Assembly (NCBI GenBank): GCA_046758005.1
Contig: JBHHZJ010000045.1
Coordinates: 1 to 27,472, forward strand
Reading direction: 5' to 3'
Source: JBHHZJ01 sp046758005
GTDB lineage: Bacteria; Pseudomonadota; Alphaproteobacteria; Kiloniellales; J153
DNA: 27,472 nucleotides
The translations under genes and the position numbers were made by a program. The notes under the pieces are model-generated. The model was not told the DNA's origin, made no database searches, and saw only the letters and a list, made by a program, of their open reading frames with translations. Below are positions 7,980-16,278 of this stretch, one piece after another. Each line of letters opens with the position of its first letter. Position 1 is the stretch's first letter.

Positions 7980-8269
7980 TGCAGATCGGCATGATGCCCG
8001 CCCATCCGGGCGCGTTCGTCCGCGCGGAAGTCCTTGAACCGCTCGGACTGAACGTGAGCAAGGCCGCCGAGGTTCTGGACGTGCGGCGCGCAACCCTGTC
8101 GGACTTTCTGAACGGCAACGCGGCCCTCTCGCCGGAGATGGCGCTGCGGCTTGAAAAGGCCTTCGACGTGAAGATGGATTTCCTGCTGCGCATGCAGGCC
8201 CTCTACGACGCAGCCCAGATGCGCCAGCGGGCCGGGACGGTCAACGTCCGTCGCTACGAGCCGGCTTAG
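7979..8269 (+). CDS. higA: HigA family antitoxin (Xre-type HTH)
   Basis: DNA-binding antitoxin that neutralises HigB and represses its own operon. The 96-residue product has the HigA layout: an N-terminal MMPAHPGAFVRAEVLEPLGLN segment, a helix-turn-helix at about residues 26-48 (SKAAEVLDVRRATLSDFLNG) and a dimerisation helix with LRLEKAFDVKMDFLL. The ATG overlaps the toxin's stop (TGATG), the standard coupled toxin-first order. GC is lower here (57% over 7681-7740 by hand count) than in neighbouring genes, suggesting acquisition. The gene is intact although its toxin partner is frameshifted. Confidence 0.93.
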   Translation: MQIGMMPAHPGAFVRAEVLEPLGLNVSKAAEVLDVRRATLSDFLNGNAALSPEMALRLEKAFDVKMDFLLRMQALYDAAQMRQRAGTVNVRRYEPA

Positions 8270-8331
8270 GGTGATGAAGTTGCTTTGAGATGGTAGCCGC
8301 CGAGGAGTTTCGGCTTCCTGCCGGAACAAGG

Positions 8332-9822
8332 TTACCCCAGATACCGCGCCGTCAGGTGGGCCTCGAAGACCTTGGGGTCGAGCGGCTTGCCGGTGGCGTG
8401 CTCGATCAGGTCGTCGGTGGTGTAGAAGCAGCCCTTTTGGTGGACGTGCGCGCGCAGCCAGCCCATGAGCGGGGCGAAGTCGCCTTGGCCCAGCGCCTGC
8501 GGGATCTCGGGCACCGCGGCCTTGGCGGCGGCGAAGAGCTGCGCCGCGGCCATGGCGCCCAGCGTGTAGGTCGGGAAGTAGGCCCAGGCGCCGTCGTACC
8601 AGTGGATGTCCTGCAGGCAGCCGAGCCGGTCGTCGGGCGGCCGAATGCCGAGCAGCGCCTCCATGCCGTCGTTCCACGCCGCGGGCAGGTCCTCGGGCCC
8701 GAGCTCGCCGGCGATCATGCGCTTTTCCAGGCGGGTGCGCAGGATGACGTGGGCCGGGTAGGTCACCTCGTCGGCGTCCACCCGGATGAAGCCGGGCTCG
8801 ACCCGGTTGTACAGGCGCCGCAGGTTGTCCGGCTCCCAGGCCGGGCCGGCGCCGCCGAAGGCCTCGCGCGCGAGCGGCGCCAGGAAGCCGAGGAACTCGG
8901 CGCCGCGGCAGGCCTGCATCTCGACCAGCAGGGACTGGCTCTCGTGGATCGCCATGCCGCAGGCCTCGCCGACCGGCTGCAGCCGCCAGCGGCGCGGCAG
9001 GCCGCGGTCGTACATGGCGTGCCCGGTTTCGTGCAGGACGCCCATGATCGCCTTGGTGAAGTCGGCCTCGTCGTAGCGCGTGGTGATGCGTACGTCCTCG
9101 GGCACGCCGCCGCAGAAGGGGTGGAGGCTGACGTCGAGCCGCCCGTGCGCGAAATCGAAGCCGACCGCCTGCATCAGGCGGCGCGCCAGCGCCTCCTGCC
9201 TGGCGACCGGAAACGGGCCGGGCGGGGGCAGCGGCGCGGGGCCGGCGGCCTGGCGCGCGAGCACCTTGGCGAGGAAGTCGGGCAGGAACGCCGCCAGATC
9301 GTCGAAGATCGCGTCGATGCGCGCCGACGTCCCGCCCGGTTCGTACTGGTCCAAGAGCGCGTCGTAGGGCGCGCAGTCCAGGACCTCCGCCTTGGCCGCA
9401 GCCGATTCCCGCACCAGCGCCAGGAGTTCCTTCAGTTCGGGCAGAACGGCGGCGAAGTCGCCGGCGGGGCGCGCCGTGCGCCAGGCCATTTCGCAGCGGT
9501 GCTCGGCCTTGGTCAGTGCCTCGACCAGTTGCGGATTGAGCGCCGTCTCGTGCAGCCGGATGCGGCGCATCTCGCGCAGATTGGCGCGCTGCCAGGGATC
9601 GAGGTCCGGTGCCTCGTCCGCGGTCGCCGCGAGGAGATCGGCCAGCGCCGGGTCGCTCAGCAGCTCGTGGCAGGTGACTTGAATCGCGGCCAGCTGCTCG
9701 CTGCGCGCCTCGGCGCCGCCGGGCGGCATCATGGTCGCCATGTCCCACCGCAGCACGCCGGCGGCGTCGCGCAGGGCGCTCAGGCGGCGGAACCGCCGCT
9801 CCAGCGCCTCGTACGCGCTCAC
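8332..9822 (-). CDS. M32 family metallocarboxypeptidase (carboxypeptidase Taq type)
   Basis: Zinc carboxypeptidase that removes C-terminal residues from peptides, probably in the cytoplasm because no signal peptide is seen. The 496-residue product has the HETGH zinc site (residues 264-268) in MGVLHETGHAMYD and the downstream glutamate ligand E294 in MAIHESQS. Further M32 signatures are DVSLHPFCGG, DVRITTRYDE and the C-terminal DIHWYDGAWAYFPTYTLG. The frame is open to 10065, but the upstream part is antisense-like to surf1. GTG 9822 overlaps the surf1 stop as GTGA and has GGAGGAAAG before it, so this start was chosen. It is the last gene of the oxidase operon, an unusual partner for oxidase genes. 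Confidence 0.94.
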   Translation of the reverse strand: MSAYEALERRFRRLSALRDAAGVLRWDMATMMPPGGAEARSEQLAAIQVTCHELLSDPALADLLAATADEAPDLDPWQRANLREMRRIRLHETALNPQLVEALTKAEHRCEMAWRTARPAGDFAAVLPELKELLALVRESAAAKAEVLDCAPYDALLDQYEPGGTSARIDAIFDDLAAFLPDFLAKVLARQAAGPAPLPPPGPFPVARQEALARRLMQAVGFDFAHGRLDVSLHPFCGGVPEDVRITTRYDEADFTKAIMGVLHETGHAMYDRGLPRRWRLQPVGEACGMAIHESQSLLVEMQACRGAEFLGFLAPLAREAFGGAGPAWEPDNLRRLYNRVEPGFIRVDADEVTYPAHVILRTRLEKRMIAGELGPEDLPAAWNDGMEALLGIRPPDDRLGCLQDIHWYDGAWAYFPTYTLGAMAAAQLFAAAKAAVPEIPQALGQGDFAPLMGWLRAHVHQKGCFYTTDDLIEHATGKPLDPKVFEAHLTARYLG

Positions 9823-10559
9823 CTTTCCTCCCGCTCCGCCTGCACGGGACTCTGGTGCAGGACGTATATCACCAGCAGCGCGACCGCCAGCGCGTACCAG
9901 GTCATGGCGTATTGCAGGTGGTCGTTGCGCAGCTCGACCCGCATCTGCCCGCCGATGGGCAACCCGCCCGGGTTCGGGGCCGGCCCGGCCTCGACATAGA
10001 GCTCGGTCACGACGCCGGACAAGCCGGCGCGGGCGGCCATCGCCGGCAGATCCATCCAGAGCCAAAGGTTCCGCTCCGGCTGGTTGTCCGGGCGGAAGAG
10101 GTCGAGTCCCTTCCAGCCGCCGCGGCGCGGCAGGCCGACCAGCGTCACGCGCCCCGCGACCTGGCCCTCGGTCCGCGTGGCCGGCGCCTTGCGCTCCGGC
10201 GGCACCCAGCCGCGGTCGACCAGGACGACGCGGCCGTCCTCCAGCTCCATCGGGGTCACGACGTGGAAGCCGACGCGGCCCTCGCGCGCGCGCGCGCCAA
10301 GGTACAGTTCCTTGCCGTGCAGGAACCGCCCGACCAGGCGCACCGGGCGGTATTCGAGCGCCGCTGGATCGGCGATCTCCGCCGGGAGCGCCGCCGGCGG
10401 CGCCCGCATGCGGGCGTCAAGCTCGGCGATCAGGGCCTCCTTCCAGTGCAGGCGCTGCACCTGCCACGTGCCGAGCGCGACGAGCCCGGCCAAGGCCGCC
10501 AGGGTGACGAGCGTCGGCCACAGGCGCGGCCGGAAACGCCGCCGTCCGAGGGCGATCAT
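9819..10559 (-). CDS. surf1: SURF1 family cytochrome oxidase assembly protein
   Basis: Inner-membrane assembly factor that helps place heme a/a3 in subunit I of aa3-type oxidases. The 246-residue product has the SURF1 plan: an N-terminal membrane helix (about 13-30) ending in GTWQVQRLHWKEALI, a soluble domain with LEYRPVRLVGRF, GYHVV-like GFHVVTPM and VLVDRGWVPP motifs, and a C-terminal helix preceded by NDHLQYAMTWYALA. It starts 19 bp after the DUF983 gene and its stop overlaps the GTG start of the M32 gene, placing it firmly inside the cox operon. Confidence 0.96.
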   Translation of the reverse strand: MIALGRRRFRPRLWPTLVTLAALAGLVALGTWQVQRLHWKEALIAELDARMRAPPAALPAEIADPAALEYRPVRLVGRFLHGKELYLGARAREGRVGFHVVTPMELEDGRVVLVDRGWVPPERKAPATRTEGQVAGRVTLVGLPRRGGWKGLDLFRPDNQPERNLWLWMDLPAMAARAGLSGVVTELYVEAGPAPNPGGLPIGGQMRVELRNDHLQYAMTWYALAVALLVIYVLHQSPVQAEREER

Positions 10560-10570
10560 GGCGGCAGCCT

Positions 10571-10590
10571 AATCGTACCTAATCGTACTT
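10571..10590 (-). repeat. Tandem 10-bp repeat AATCGTACCT/AATCGTACTT at a gene end
   Basis: Two units with 9 of 10 bases identical straddle the TAG stop (10579-10581) of the DUF983 gene. On the coding strand they read AAGTACGATT then AGGTACGATT. The unit matches the repeat at the peroxiredoxin stop (635-654) and the one at the vapC stop (20562-20570), in the same orientation relative to the gene. Confidence 0.65.
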
Positions 10591-10962
10591 GACCGTGCCC
10601 GACTCGCTCGCCTTGTGGCGGTACTGCAGCGCGATCAGGATCCCCTTCATGGGGCGCAGCATGGCGAGTGCCCCGCCGAGGATGACGGCCGGCCAGATCG
10701 CCAGGTGCACCCACATCGGCGGCTCGACCTTGGCCTCGAACAAAAGCGCCAACGGGACCACCAGGAATCCCAGGATGAAGATGATGAAGACCGCCGGCCC
10801 GTCGCCGCTGTCCGCCTTGCGCAGGTCGAGGCCGCACGCCGTGCAACGCTCGGCCACGGTTAGAAAACCGCTGTACATCTTGCCCTGGCCGCAGCGCGGG
10901 CACTTGCACGCGAAGCCGGTGCCGAACGGCGACAGGCGCGGATAATAGGCGTCTTCGGACAT
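10579..10962 (-). CDS. DUF983 membrane protein of the cox operon
   Basis: Small inner-membrane protein of unknown function, regularly encoded between ctaE and surf1 in alphaproteobacteria and therefore presumed to help oxidase biogenesis. The 127 residues begin with a probable zinc ribbon, with cysteines in CKCPRCGQGKMY and CTACGLDL. Two hydrophobic segments follow: AVFIIFILGFLVVPLALLF, then LAIWPAVILGGALAML. ATG 10962 (MSEDAYYP) was preferred over an in-frame upstream start at 11001, whose extra residues are unlike the family. The last codons lie within a 10-bp tandem repeat that also supplies the stop. Confidence 0.92.
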   Translation of the reverse strand: MSEDAYYPRLSPFGTGFACKCPRCGQGKMYSGFLTVAERCTACGLDLRKADSGDGPAVFIIFILGFLVVPLALLFEAKVEPPMWVHLAIWPAVILGGALAMLRPMKGILIALQYRHKASESGTVKYD

Positions 10963-11001
10963 CTCTCGAGGTCGGGCCCTCCCGGACGCCCCACCCCCCA
11001 A

Positions 11002-11808
11002 TTAGGAGCCCCAGAAATAGACACAGCTGAACAGGAACAGCCAGACCACGTCGACGAAGTGCCAGTACCAGGCCGCGGCCTCGAAGCCGAAGTGGTGGTC
11101 GGGTTTGAAGTGCCCCCGCCAGGCCCGGAACAGGCACACGGTCAGGAAGCAGGTGCCGATGATCACGTGGAAGCCGTGGAAGCCCGTGGCCATGAAGAAG
11201 GTCGACGGATAAATCCCTTCCCGGAAACCGAAGGCGGCGTGGCTGTACTCGTAGGCCTGCAGCGAGGTGAACGTGATGCCGAGCAGGATGGTCAGGATCA
11301 GTCCCCGGATCGTGCCCTGTTGGTTGCCCTCGCGCAGCTCGTGATGCGCCCAGGTGACCGTGCAGCCCGAAAGCAGCAGGATCAGCGTGTTGAGGAACGG
11401 CACCTCGAACGGTTCGAACGGCCTGATTCCGACCGGCGGCCAACGGAAGCCGGTCGCCTCGGTGGGGTACAGCGAGGCGTTGAAGAACGCCCAGAAGAAG
11501 GCGGCGAAGAACATCACCTCCGAGGCGATGAAGAGCGCCATCCCATAGCGCAGGCCGATCTGCACGATCGGCGTGTGGTACCCCTCGAACGTCGCCTCGC
11601 GCACCACGTCGCGCCACCACAGGGCCATGGTGAGCAGGATCAGGACGGCGCCGACCGGGATCAACCAGGGCGTCACGTCATGCATGAACAGCACCCCGCC
11701 CACCGCCAGCGTGCCGGCGGCGACGGCGCCGACCACGGGCCACGGGCTGGGGTCGACCAGGTGATAAGGGTGCTTCTGCACGTGGCCGTGAATGTGGGCT
11801 TCCGTCAT
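11002..11808 (-). CDS. ctaE: Cytochrome c oxidase subunit III
   Basis: Structural membrane subunit III of aa3-type cytochrome c oxidase, which stabilises proton uptake into subunit I. The 268-residue product has seven predicted helices and conserved family segments: HPYHLVDPSPWP at the N-terminus, MALFIASEVMFFAAFFWAFF, GCTVTWAHHELREGN, and the C-terminal HFGFEAAAWYWHFVDVVWLFLF with a YFWGS end. ATG 11808 has AGAGGA upstream. It lies 42 bp after ctaG and 39 bp before the DUF983 gene in the operon. Confidence 0.98.
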   Translation of the reverse strand: MTEAHIHGHVQKHPYHLVDPSPWPVVGAVAAGTLAVGGVLFMHDVTPWLIPVGAVLILLTMALWWRDVVREATFEGYHTPIVQIGLRYGMALFIASEVMFFAAFFWAFFNASLYPTEATGFRWPPVGIRPFEPFEVPFLNTLILLLSGCTVTWAHHELREGNQQGTIRGLILTILLGITFTSLQAYEYSHAAFGFREGIYPSTFFMATGFHGFHVIIGTCFLTVCLFRAWRGHFKPDHHFGFEAAAWYWHFVDVVWLFLFSCVYFWGS

Positions 11809-11850
11809 CGTCTTCCTCTTAACGCATGGCTCGTCGCGTCGCGCCGCGCC

Positions 11851-12474
11851 TCAGTTGACGGCGGGGCCCGCCCGCCGGGCGGCGGCCGGTCGCGCGTTCT
11901 CGGTCACCCGATCGGGCGCGGTCGCGGCGTCGTCCGCATCGCCCGGGTGACGAAAGAAGGTGTAGGACAGCGTGATGGTCTTCACCTCGTCCAGGTTCCG
12001 GTCGTCCAGGATCGCCGGATCGACGAAGAAGCTGACCGCCATCTCGGCCTCCTCGCCGGGGTCCAGCCGCTGCTCGTCGAAACAGAAGCACTGGACCTTG
12101 GTGAAGTAAGGCCCGGCCTTGAGCGGCGTCACGTTGAAGGTCGCGGTCCCGGTCACGGGGCGCCCGGCCAGGTTGCGCGCGCGGAAGAAGGCCAGCGCCT
12201 GCTCGCCGACGCGCACCGAGACCTGGCGCTGCGCCGGCTGAAAGCTCCAGGGCAGGCGCGGATCCACGTCGGCGTTGAAGCGCACGTTGATGACGCGATC
12301 GGCGGCCGCGCCCGGCGCGGTCCGGGCGACCTGGGTCGTGCCGCCCAAGCCGGTCACCTGGCAGAACAGGCGGTAGAGCGGCACCGAGGCGAAGGACAGC
12401 CCGACCATGCCGGCCGCGACCCCGGCCAGAAGGACGGCCGTGCGGGCGTTGCGCGCGGGTCTCGGCTCGGCCAT
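11851..12474 (-). CDS. ctaG: Cytochrome c oxidase assembly protein CtaG/Cox11 (copper delivery)
   Basis: Copper chaperone that delivers Cu to the CuB site of subunit I on the periplasmic side. The 207 residues comprise a single N-terminal membrane anchor (about 12-33), a cysteine C38 just after it (YRLFCQVTG), and an immunoglobulin-like domain with the copper-binding CFCF motif (C129, C131). NVRFNADVDPRLPWSFQP and the C-terminal TLSYTFF are also typical. The Ala/Arg-rich tail beyond FFRHPG is variable. It starts three bases after the small membrane-protein gene, within the operon. Confidence 0.97.
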   Translation of the reverse strand: MAEPRPARNARTAVLLAGVAAGMVGLSFASVPLYRLFCQVTGLGGTTQVARTAPGAAADRVINVRFNADVDPRLPWSFQPAQRQVSVRVGEQALAFFRARNLAGRPVTGTATFNVTPLKAGPYFTKVQCFCFDEQRLDPGEEAEMAVSFFVDPAILDDRNLDEVKTITLSYTFFRHPGDADDAATAPDRVTENARPAAARRAGPAVN

Positions 12475-12477
12475 GGC

Positions 12478-12618
12478 TCAGCCGCCCCCCATGCGCACGA
12501 CGGAGACCAGGTAGACCAGAACGACGAAGGCGAGCAGCGCCGCGAGCAGGGCCAGGTTTTTCGACCGCTGTTTGCGGTGCACCTCGCTGCGCGGCGCGCG
12601 CTTGGCCACCACACTCAC
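12478..12618 (-). CDS. Small single-span membrane protein of the cox operon (CoxF-like)
   Basis: A 46-codon gene fills the gap between ctaB and ctaG. GTG 12618 overlaps the ctaB stop as GTGA, and its own TGA ends three bases before the ctaG ATG. The product has a basic head (AKRAPRSEVHRKQRSKN) followed by one hydrophobic helix (LALLAALLAFVVLVYLVSVV) and a short RMGGG tail, the layout of the small CoxF/CtaF-like proteins found at this position in many alphaproteobacterial cox operons. In-frame GTG codons at 12612 and 12609 are alternative starts. The perfect fit between two coupled genes supports it being real; its function is not established. Confidence 0.8.
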   Translation of the reverse strand: MSVVAKRAPRSEVHRKQRSKNLALLAALLAFVVLVYLVSVVRMGGG

Positions 12619-13562
12619 CCCAGGAGTCCCGCGAGGTCGCGCAGGGCCAGTCCCGGCGCCCTATCGGCCATGAGGGCCGCGAACAGCACGAAGAGATAGA
12701 GGATCGAAAAGCCGAACAGGCGCCGAGCGGCGCGCTCGCCCCGCTCGCGCCGGACCTGCGACGCCAGGCGGATGAAGCCGGCGCCCAGCAGCGCCACAGC
12801 CGCGGCGTAGAGCGGCCCGGCCGTGCCCAGCGCCGCCGGCGCGAGGCTGAGCGGCACGAGCAGCAGCGAATAGACCAGGATCTGGCGCCGCGTTTCGCGC
12901 TGCCCCGCCACGACCGGCAGCATGGGCACGCCCGCCTTGGCGTAATCGCCTTGGCGGTACAGCGACAGGGCCCAGAAGTGCGGCGGCGTCCACACGAAAA
13001 TGATGAGGAACAGCACGATCGATTCGAGATCGACCGTCCCGGTCACCGCGGCCCAGCCGATCATCGGCGGAAAGGCCCCTGCGGCGCCGCCGATCACGAT
13101 GTTCTGCGGCGTGCGCCGCTTCAGCCACACCGTGTAAACGAACACGTAGAAGCCGATGGCGAGCGCGAGCAGGCCGGCCGCGACCCAGTTGACGGCCAGG
13201 ACCATGAACATCACCGACAGCAAGGCCAGGGTCACGCCGAAGGCGAGCGCCTCCTCGGGCTCGATCCGGCCCATGGGGATCGGCCGCCGCCGGGTACGCT
13301 CCATGACCGCGTCGATGTCGCGGTCGTACCACATGTTGATCGCCCCCGCCGCGCCCGCGCCGACCGCGATGCACAGGACCGCAACCGCCGCCAGCACCGG
13401 GTGCAGCGTGCCGGGCGCGGCCACCAGACCGGCCAGCCCGGTGAAGACGACGAGCGACATCACGCGCGGCTTGAGCAGCGCCAGGTAATCGGCCACCCGG
13501 GCGGCCTCTCCGCCGACGGCGGCACGCCCCGCGTTGGTCAGGTCAAGCGACGTGTCGGTCAC
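12615..13562 (-). CDS. ctaB: Protoheme IX farnesyltransferase (heme O synthase)
   Basis: Polytopic inner-membrane prenyltransferase that adds farnesyl to heme b to form heme O, the precursor of heme A. The 315-residue product carries the NxxxDxxxD prenyl-diphosphate site (N76, D80, D84) in INMWYDRDIDAVMERTRRRPIP, the LKPRVMSLVVFTG start of helix 1, and the WTPPHFWALSLYRQGDYAKAGVPMLP loop that binds heme and the second metal. The start is GTG at 13562. It lies 60 bp after ctaD. Heme A synthase (ctaA) is not in this window. Confidence 0.98.
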   Translation of the reverse strand: MTDTSLDLTNAGRAAVGGEAARVADYLALLKPRVMSLVVFTGLAGLVAAPGTLHPVLAAVAVLCIAVGAGAAGAINMWYDRDIDAVMERTRRRPIPMGRIEPEEALAFGVTLALLSVMFMVLAVNWVAAGLLALAIGFYVFVYTVWLKRRTPQNIVIGGAAGAFPPMIGWAAVTGTVDLESIVLFLIIFVWTPPHFWALSLYRQGDYAKAGVPMLPVVAGQRETRRQILVYSLLLVPLSLAPAALGTAGPLYAAAVALLGAGFIRLASQVRRERGERAARRLFGFSILYLFVLFAALMADRAPGLALRDLAGLLG

Positions 13563-13622
13563 GGGCCTCTCTCGCTCGGCACCCGCCGCACCCCCCGCCG
13601 CACGGGGACGGGCCGGCGCAGG

Positions 13623-15236
13623 CTACCGGATCTGCGGCAATTCCTCGAAGGTGTGGAACGGGGGCGGCGAGGGCACCGTCCACTCGAGGGTCGTCGCCCC
13701 TTCGCCCCACGGGTTCGCCTCGGCCCGGCGCCCGGCGGCAAAGGTATAGAGCACCACGCCGAGAAAGAAGGCGGTGGACAGCAGGCTCAGATAGGAGCCG
13801 AGCGACGAGACCAGGTTCCAGCCCGCGAACGCGTCCGGATAGTCGATGTAGCGCCGCGGCATGCCGGCCAAGCCGAGAAAGTGCTGCGGGAAGAACGTCA
13901 GGTTCACGCCGATGAACGTGGTCCAGAAGTGCACCTTGCCCGCCCACTCGGGATACTGTCGCCCCGACATCTTGCCGAACCAGTAGTAGAACCCGGCGAA
14001 GATGGCGAAGACCGCGCCCAGGCTCAGCACGTAGTGAAAGTGGGCGACCACGTAATAGGTGTCGTGCAACGAGGTGTCCACACCCGCATTGGCCAGGACC
14101 ACGCCGGTCACGCCGCCGATCGTGAACAGGAAGATGAACCCGATCGCCCACAGCATCGGCGTCGTGAAGCGCAGGCTCCCGCCCCACATGGTCGCGATCC
14201 AGGAGAAGATCTTGATGCCGGTCGGCACCGCGATGACCATGGTCGCGGCCGTGAAGTAGGCGCGCGTGTCCACGTCCAGGCCAACCGTGTACATGTGGTG
14301 CGCCCACACGATAAAGCCGACGAAGCCGATGGCGACCATGGCGTAGGCCATGCCCAGGTAGCCGAACACCGGCTTACGGCTGAAGGTCGAGACGACCATG
14401 CTGATGATGCCGAAGCCCGGCAGGATCATGATGTAGACCTCGGGGTGGCCGAAGAACCAGAACAGGTGCTGGAACAGGATCGGGTCCCCGCCGCCGGCCG
14501 GGTCGAAGAACGTGGTGCCGAAGTTGCGGTCGGTCAGCAGCATCGTGATCGCGCCGCCGAGGACCGGGATCGCCAGGAGCAGCAGGAACGCGGTCACCAG
14601 GATCGACCACACGAACAGCGGCATCTTGTGCAGCGTCATGCCCGGCGCGCGCATGTTGAAGATCGTGGTGATGAAGTTGATCGCGCCCAGGACGGAAGAG
14701 GCCCCGGCCAGGTGGAGCGCGAAGATCGCCATGTCGACCGAGGGTCCCGGATGCCCCAGCGAGGAGGACAGCGGCGGATAGATCACCCAGCTCGTGCCCG
14801 CGCCAGGGCCCACGAACGCCGAGCCGAGCAGCAGCCCGAACGACGGAATCAGCAGCCAGAACGAGATGTTGTTCATGCGCGGGAAGGCCATGTCGGGCGA
14901 GCCGATCATGAGCGGCACGAACCAGTTGCCGAACCCGCCGATGAGCGCCGGCATGACCACGAAGAACACCATGATCAGGCCGTGAGCCGTGATCACCACG
15001 TTCCACAACTGCCCGTCCGGCGTGCCGTCGGTGAGCAAGTACTGGACGCCCGGATCCTGCAGTTCGAGGCGCATGATCAGCGAGAACACGCCGCCGATGA
15101 TTCCGCCGATCACGGCGAAACTGAGATAGAGCGTGCCGATGTCCTTGTGGTTGGTCGAGCATAACCAGCGGACGAAGAAGCCGGGCTTGTGATCGTGATG
15201 CTCGTGCGCGTGAGCGCCGGTGTGGGCCTCAGCCAT
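13623..15236 (-). CDS. ctaD: Cytochrome c oxidase subunit I (aa3 type)
   Basis: Catalytic subunit that reduces oxygen and pumps protons. The 537 residues carry all key ligands: H85 and H401 for heme a, H399 for heme a3, and H264, H313, H314 for CuB with the cross-linked Y268 in FFGHPEVYI. The proton routes are intact: D115 (GSPDMAFPRMNN) and E266 for the D pathway, K342 (PTGIKIFSW) for the K pathway, so this is an A1-type oxidase. The N-terminus is His-rich (HTGAHAHEHHDH). ATG 15236 follows AGAGG by four bases; the open frame continues upstream to 15320 inside ctaC but is not family-like. The gene lies 22 bp after ctaC. Confidence 0.99.
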   Translation of the reverse strand: MAEAHTGAHAHEHHDHKPGFFVRWLCSTNHKDIGTLYLSFAVIGGIIGGVFSLIMRLELQDPGVQYLLTDGTPDGQLWNVVITAHGLIMVFFVVMPALIGGFGNWFVPLMIGSPDMAFPRMNNISFWLLIPSFGLLLGSAFVGPGAGTSWVIYPPLSSSLGHPGPSVDMAIFALHLAGASSVLGAINFITTIFNMRAPGMTLHKMPLFVWSILVTAFLLLLAIPVLGGAITMLLTDRNFGTTFFDPAGGGDPILFQHLFWFFGHPEVYIMILPGFGIISMVVSTFSRKPVFGYLGMAYAMVAIGFVGFIVWAHHMYTVGLDVDTRAYFTAATMVIAVPTGIKIFSWIATMWGGSLRFTTPMLWAIGFIFLFTIGGVTGVVLANAGVDTSLHDTYYVVAHFHYVLSLGAVFAIFAGFYYWFGKMSGRQYPEWAGKVHFWTTFIGVNLTFFPQHFLGLAGMPRRYIDYPDAFAGWNLVSSLGSYLSLLSTAFFLGVVLYTFAAGRRAEANPWGEGATTLEWTVPSPPPFHTFEELPQIR

Positions 15237-15258
15237 GGTACCTCTTTCCTCCTCCCAG

Positions 15259-16104
15259 CTATGGCGCGCGCGGGCCCTGCGCGAGACGGGCCCCGGCATC
15301 GGATTCATCGACCCGCGCAAATTCTTCCTTGGCCTTCTCGACCCAGCTGTCGAACTCCCGCTTGGAGACCGCCTTGATCGCGATCGGCATGTAGGCGTGC
15401 CCGGTGCCGCAGATCTCCGAGCACTGGCCGTAGTAGGTGCCCTCGCGGGTGATCTCGACCCAGGTCTCGTTGATGCGCCCGGGTACGGCGTCCAACTTGA
15501 TGCCGAAGGCCGGCACCGCGAAGCTGTGCAGGACGTCGCTCGCCGTCACCAATATGCGGATTTTGGTGTTGACCGGCAGGACCACGTAGTTGTCCGTCTC
15601 CAGCAGCCGCAACTGTCCCGGCTCCAGGTCCTCCTCCGCGACGAGGGTGGCGTCGAAGGTAAAGTTGCCGTTGTCCGGGTACTCGTAGCTCCAGTACCAC
15701 TGCCGACCGATCGCCTTGAGCGTCATGTCGGCATTCTCCACCCGGTCCGCGTAATAGAGCAGCTTGAAGGACGGGATCGCGACGATGACCAGAATGATCA
15801 CCGGGATCGTGGTCCACAGCACCTCGAGGACCGTGTTGTGCGTCGTCTTGGACGGCGTCGGGTTCCGCTTCTCCGAGAAGCGGACCATCACGTACAGAAG
15901 CAGGATCAGGACGAAGGCCGTTATGACGGTGATGATCACCAACAACAGATCGTGAAATTCGGATACTCGCTCCATCGTCGGCGAAGCCGCCGGCTGAAAG
16001 CCCAACTGCCAGTCGCGCGGCTCCTCGGCGCGCGCGCCGTCGGCAAGGCCCGCGACGAGCAGCGCGAACCCGGGCAAAAGGCCGAGCCGCCTCAAGACAC
16101 CCAT
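15259..16104 (-). CDS. ctaC: Cytochrome c oxidase subunit II
   Basis: Receives electrons from cytochrome c through the CuA centre. The 281-residue product has a signal peptide ending near ARA (residue 26), two membrane helices (about 52-74 and 95-118), the aromatic QWYWSYEYP strip, and a cupredoxin domain with all CuA ligands: H193, C228, E230, C232, H236 and M239. There is no fused cytochrome c domain. ATG 16104 was chosen because it starts the signal peptide and follows GGAGGGGGAAAG; the frame is open to 16161. It is the first gene of the oxidase operon, with a promoter candidate at 16216-16244. Confidence 0.98.
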   Translation of the reverse strand: MGVLRRLGLLPGFALLVAGLADGARAEEPRDWQLGFQPAASPTMERVSEFHDLLLVIITVITAFVLILLLYVMVRFSEKRNPTPSKTTHNTVLEVLWTTIPVIILVIVAIPSFKLLYYADRVENADMTLKAIGRQWYWSYEYPDNGNFTFDATLVAEEDLEPGQLRLLETDNYVVLPVNTKIRILVTASDVLHSFAVPAFGIKLDAVPGRINETWVEITREGTYYGQCSEICGTGHAYMPIAIKAVSKREFDSWVEKAKEEFARVDESDAGARLAQGPRAP

Positions 16105-16215
16105 TCTCTTTCCCCCTCCGGCGGCACCGCCCCGCGCGCCAGGACGAGACGGCCCGCGCACGTTTGTACCGCCTGGTGGGCGGTCCCGCAGTCATACTCA
16201 ATCCCGCGTGCGCAA

Positions 16216-16278
16216 GCTATACCAAGCGGCCCACGGCCTCACAAGCCTGTCCGTCTCTTCCCGCCGCGGTATCGCGGC
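16216..16278 (-). promoter_or_regulatory. Candidate promoter and upstream palindrome of the cox operon
   Basis: On the minus strand TTGTGA (16239-16244) and TATAGC (16216-16221) are separated by exactly 17 bp, about 110 bp before the ctaC start. Just upstream lies a perfect inverted repeat, GCCGCG-GTAT-CGCGGC (16263-16278), positioned where an activator could bind. A 10-base direct repeat GTGGGCGGTC occurs at 16176-16185 and 16296-16305, flanking the promoter. Nothing else gene-like was found in the 275-bp gap 16105-16379. Confidence 0.45.

Noticed and set aside
8270..8331. Possible terminator GCCGA-loop-TCGGC between higA and the M32 gene
   Set aside because: Only a 5-bp stem without a T-tract; too weak to list as a feature.
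12951..15164. Long plus-strand frame opposite ctaB and ctaD
   Set aside because: Arg/His/Asp-rich shadow of the oxidase genes; no recognisable domain, while the minus strand contains all catalytic ligands of subunit I.
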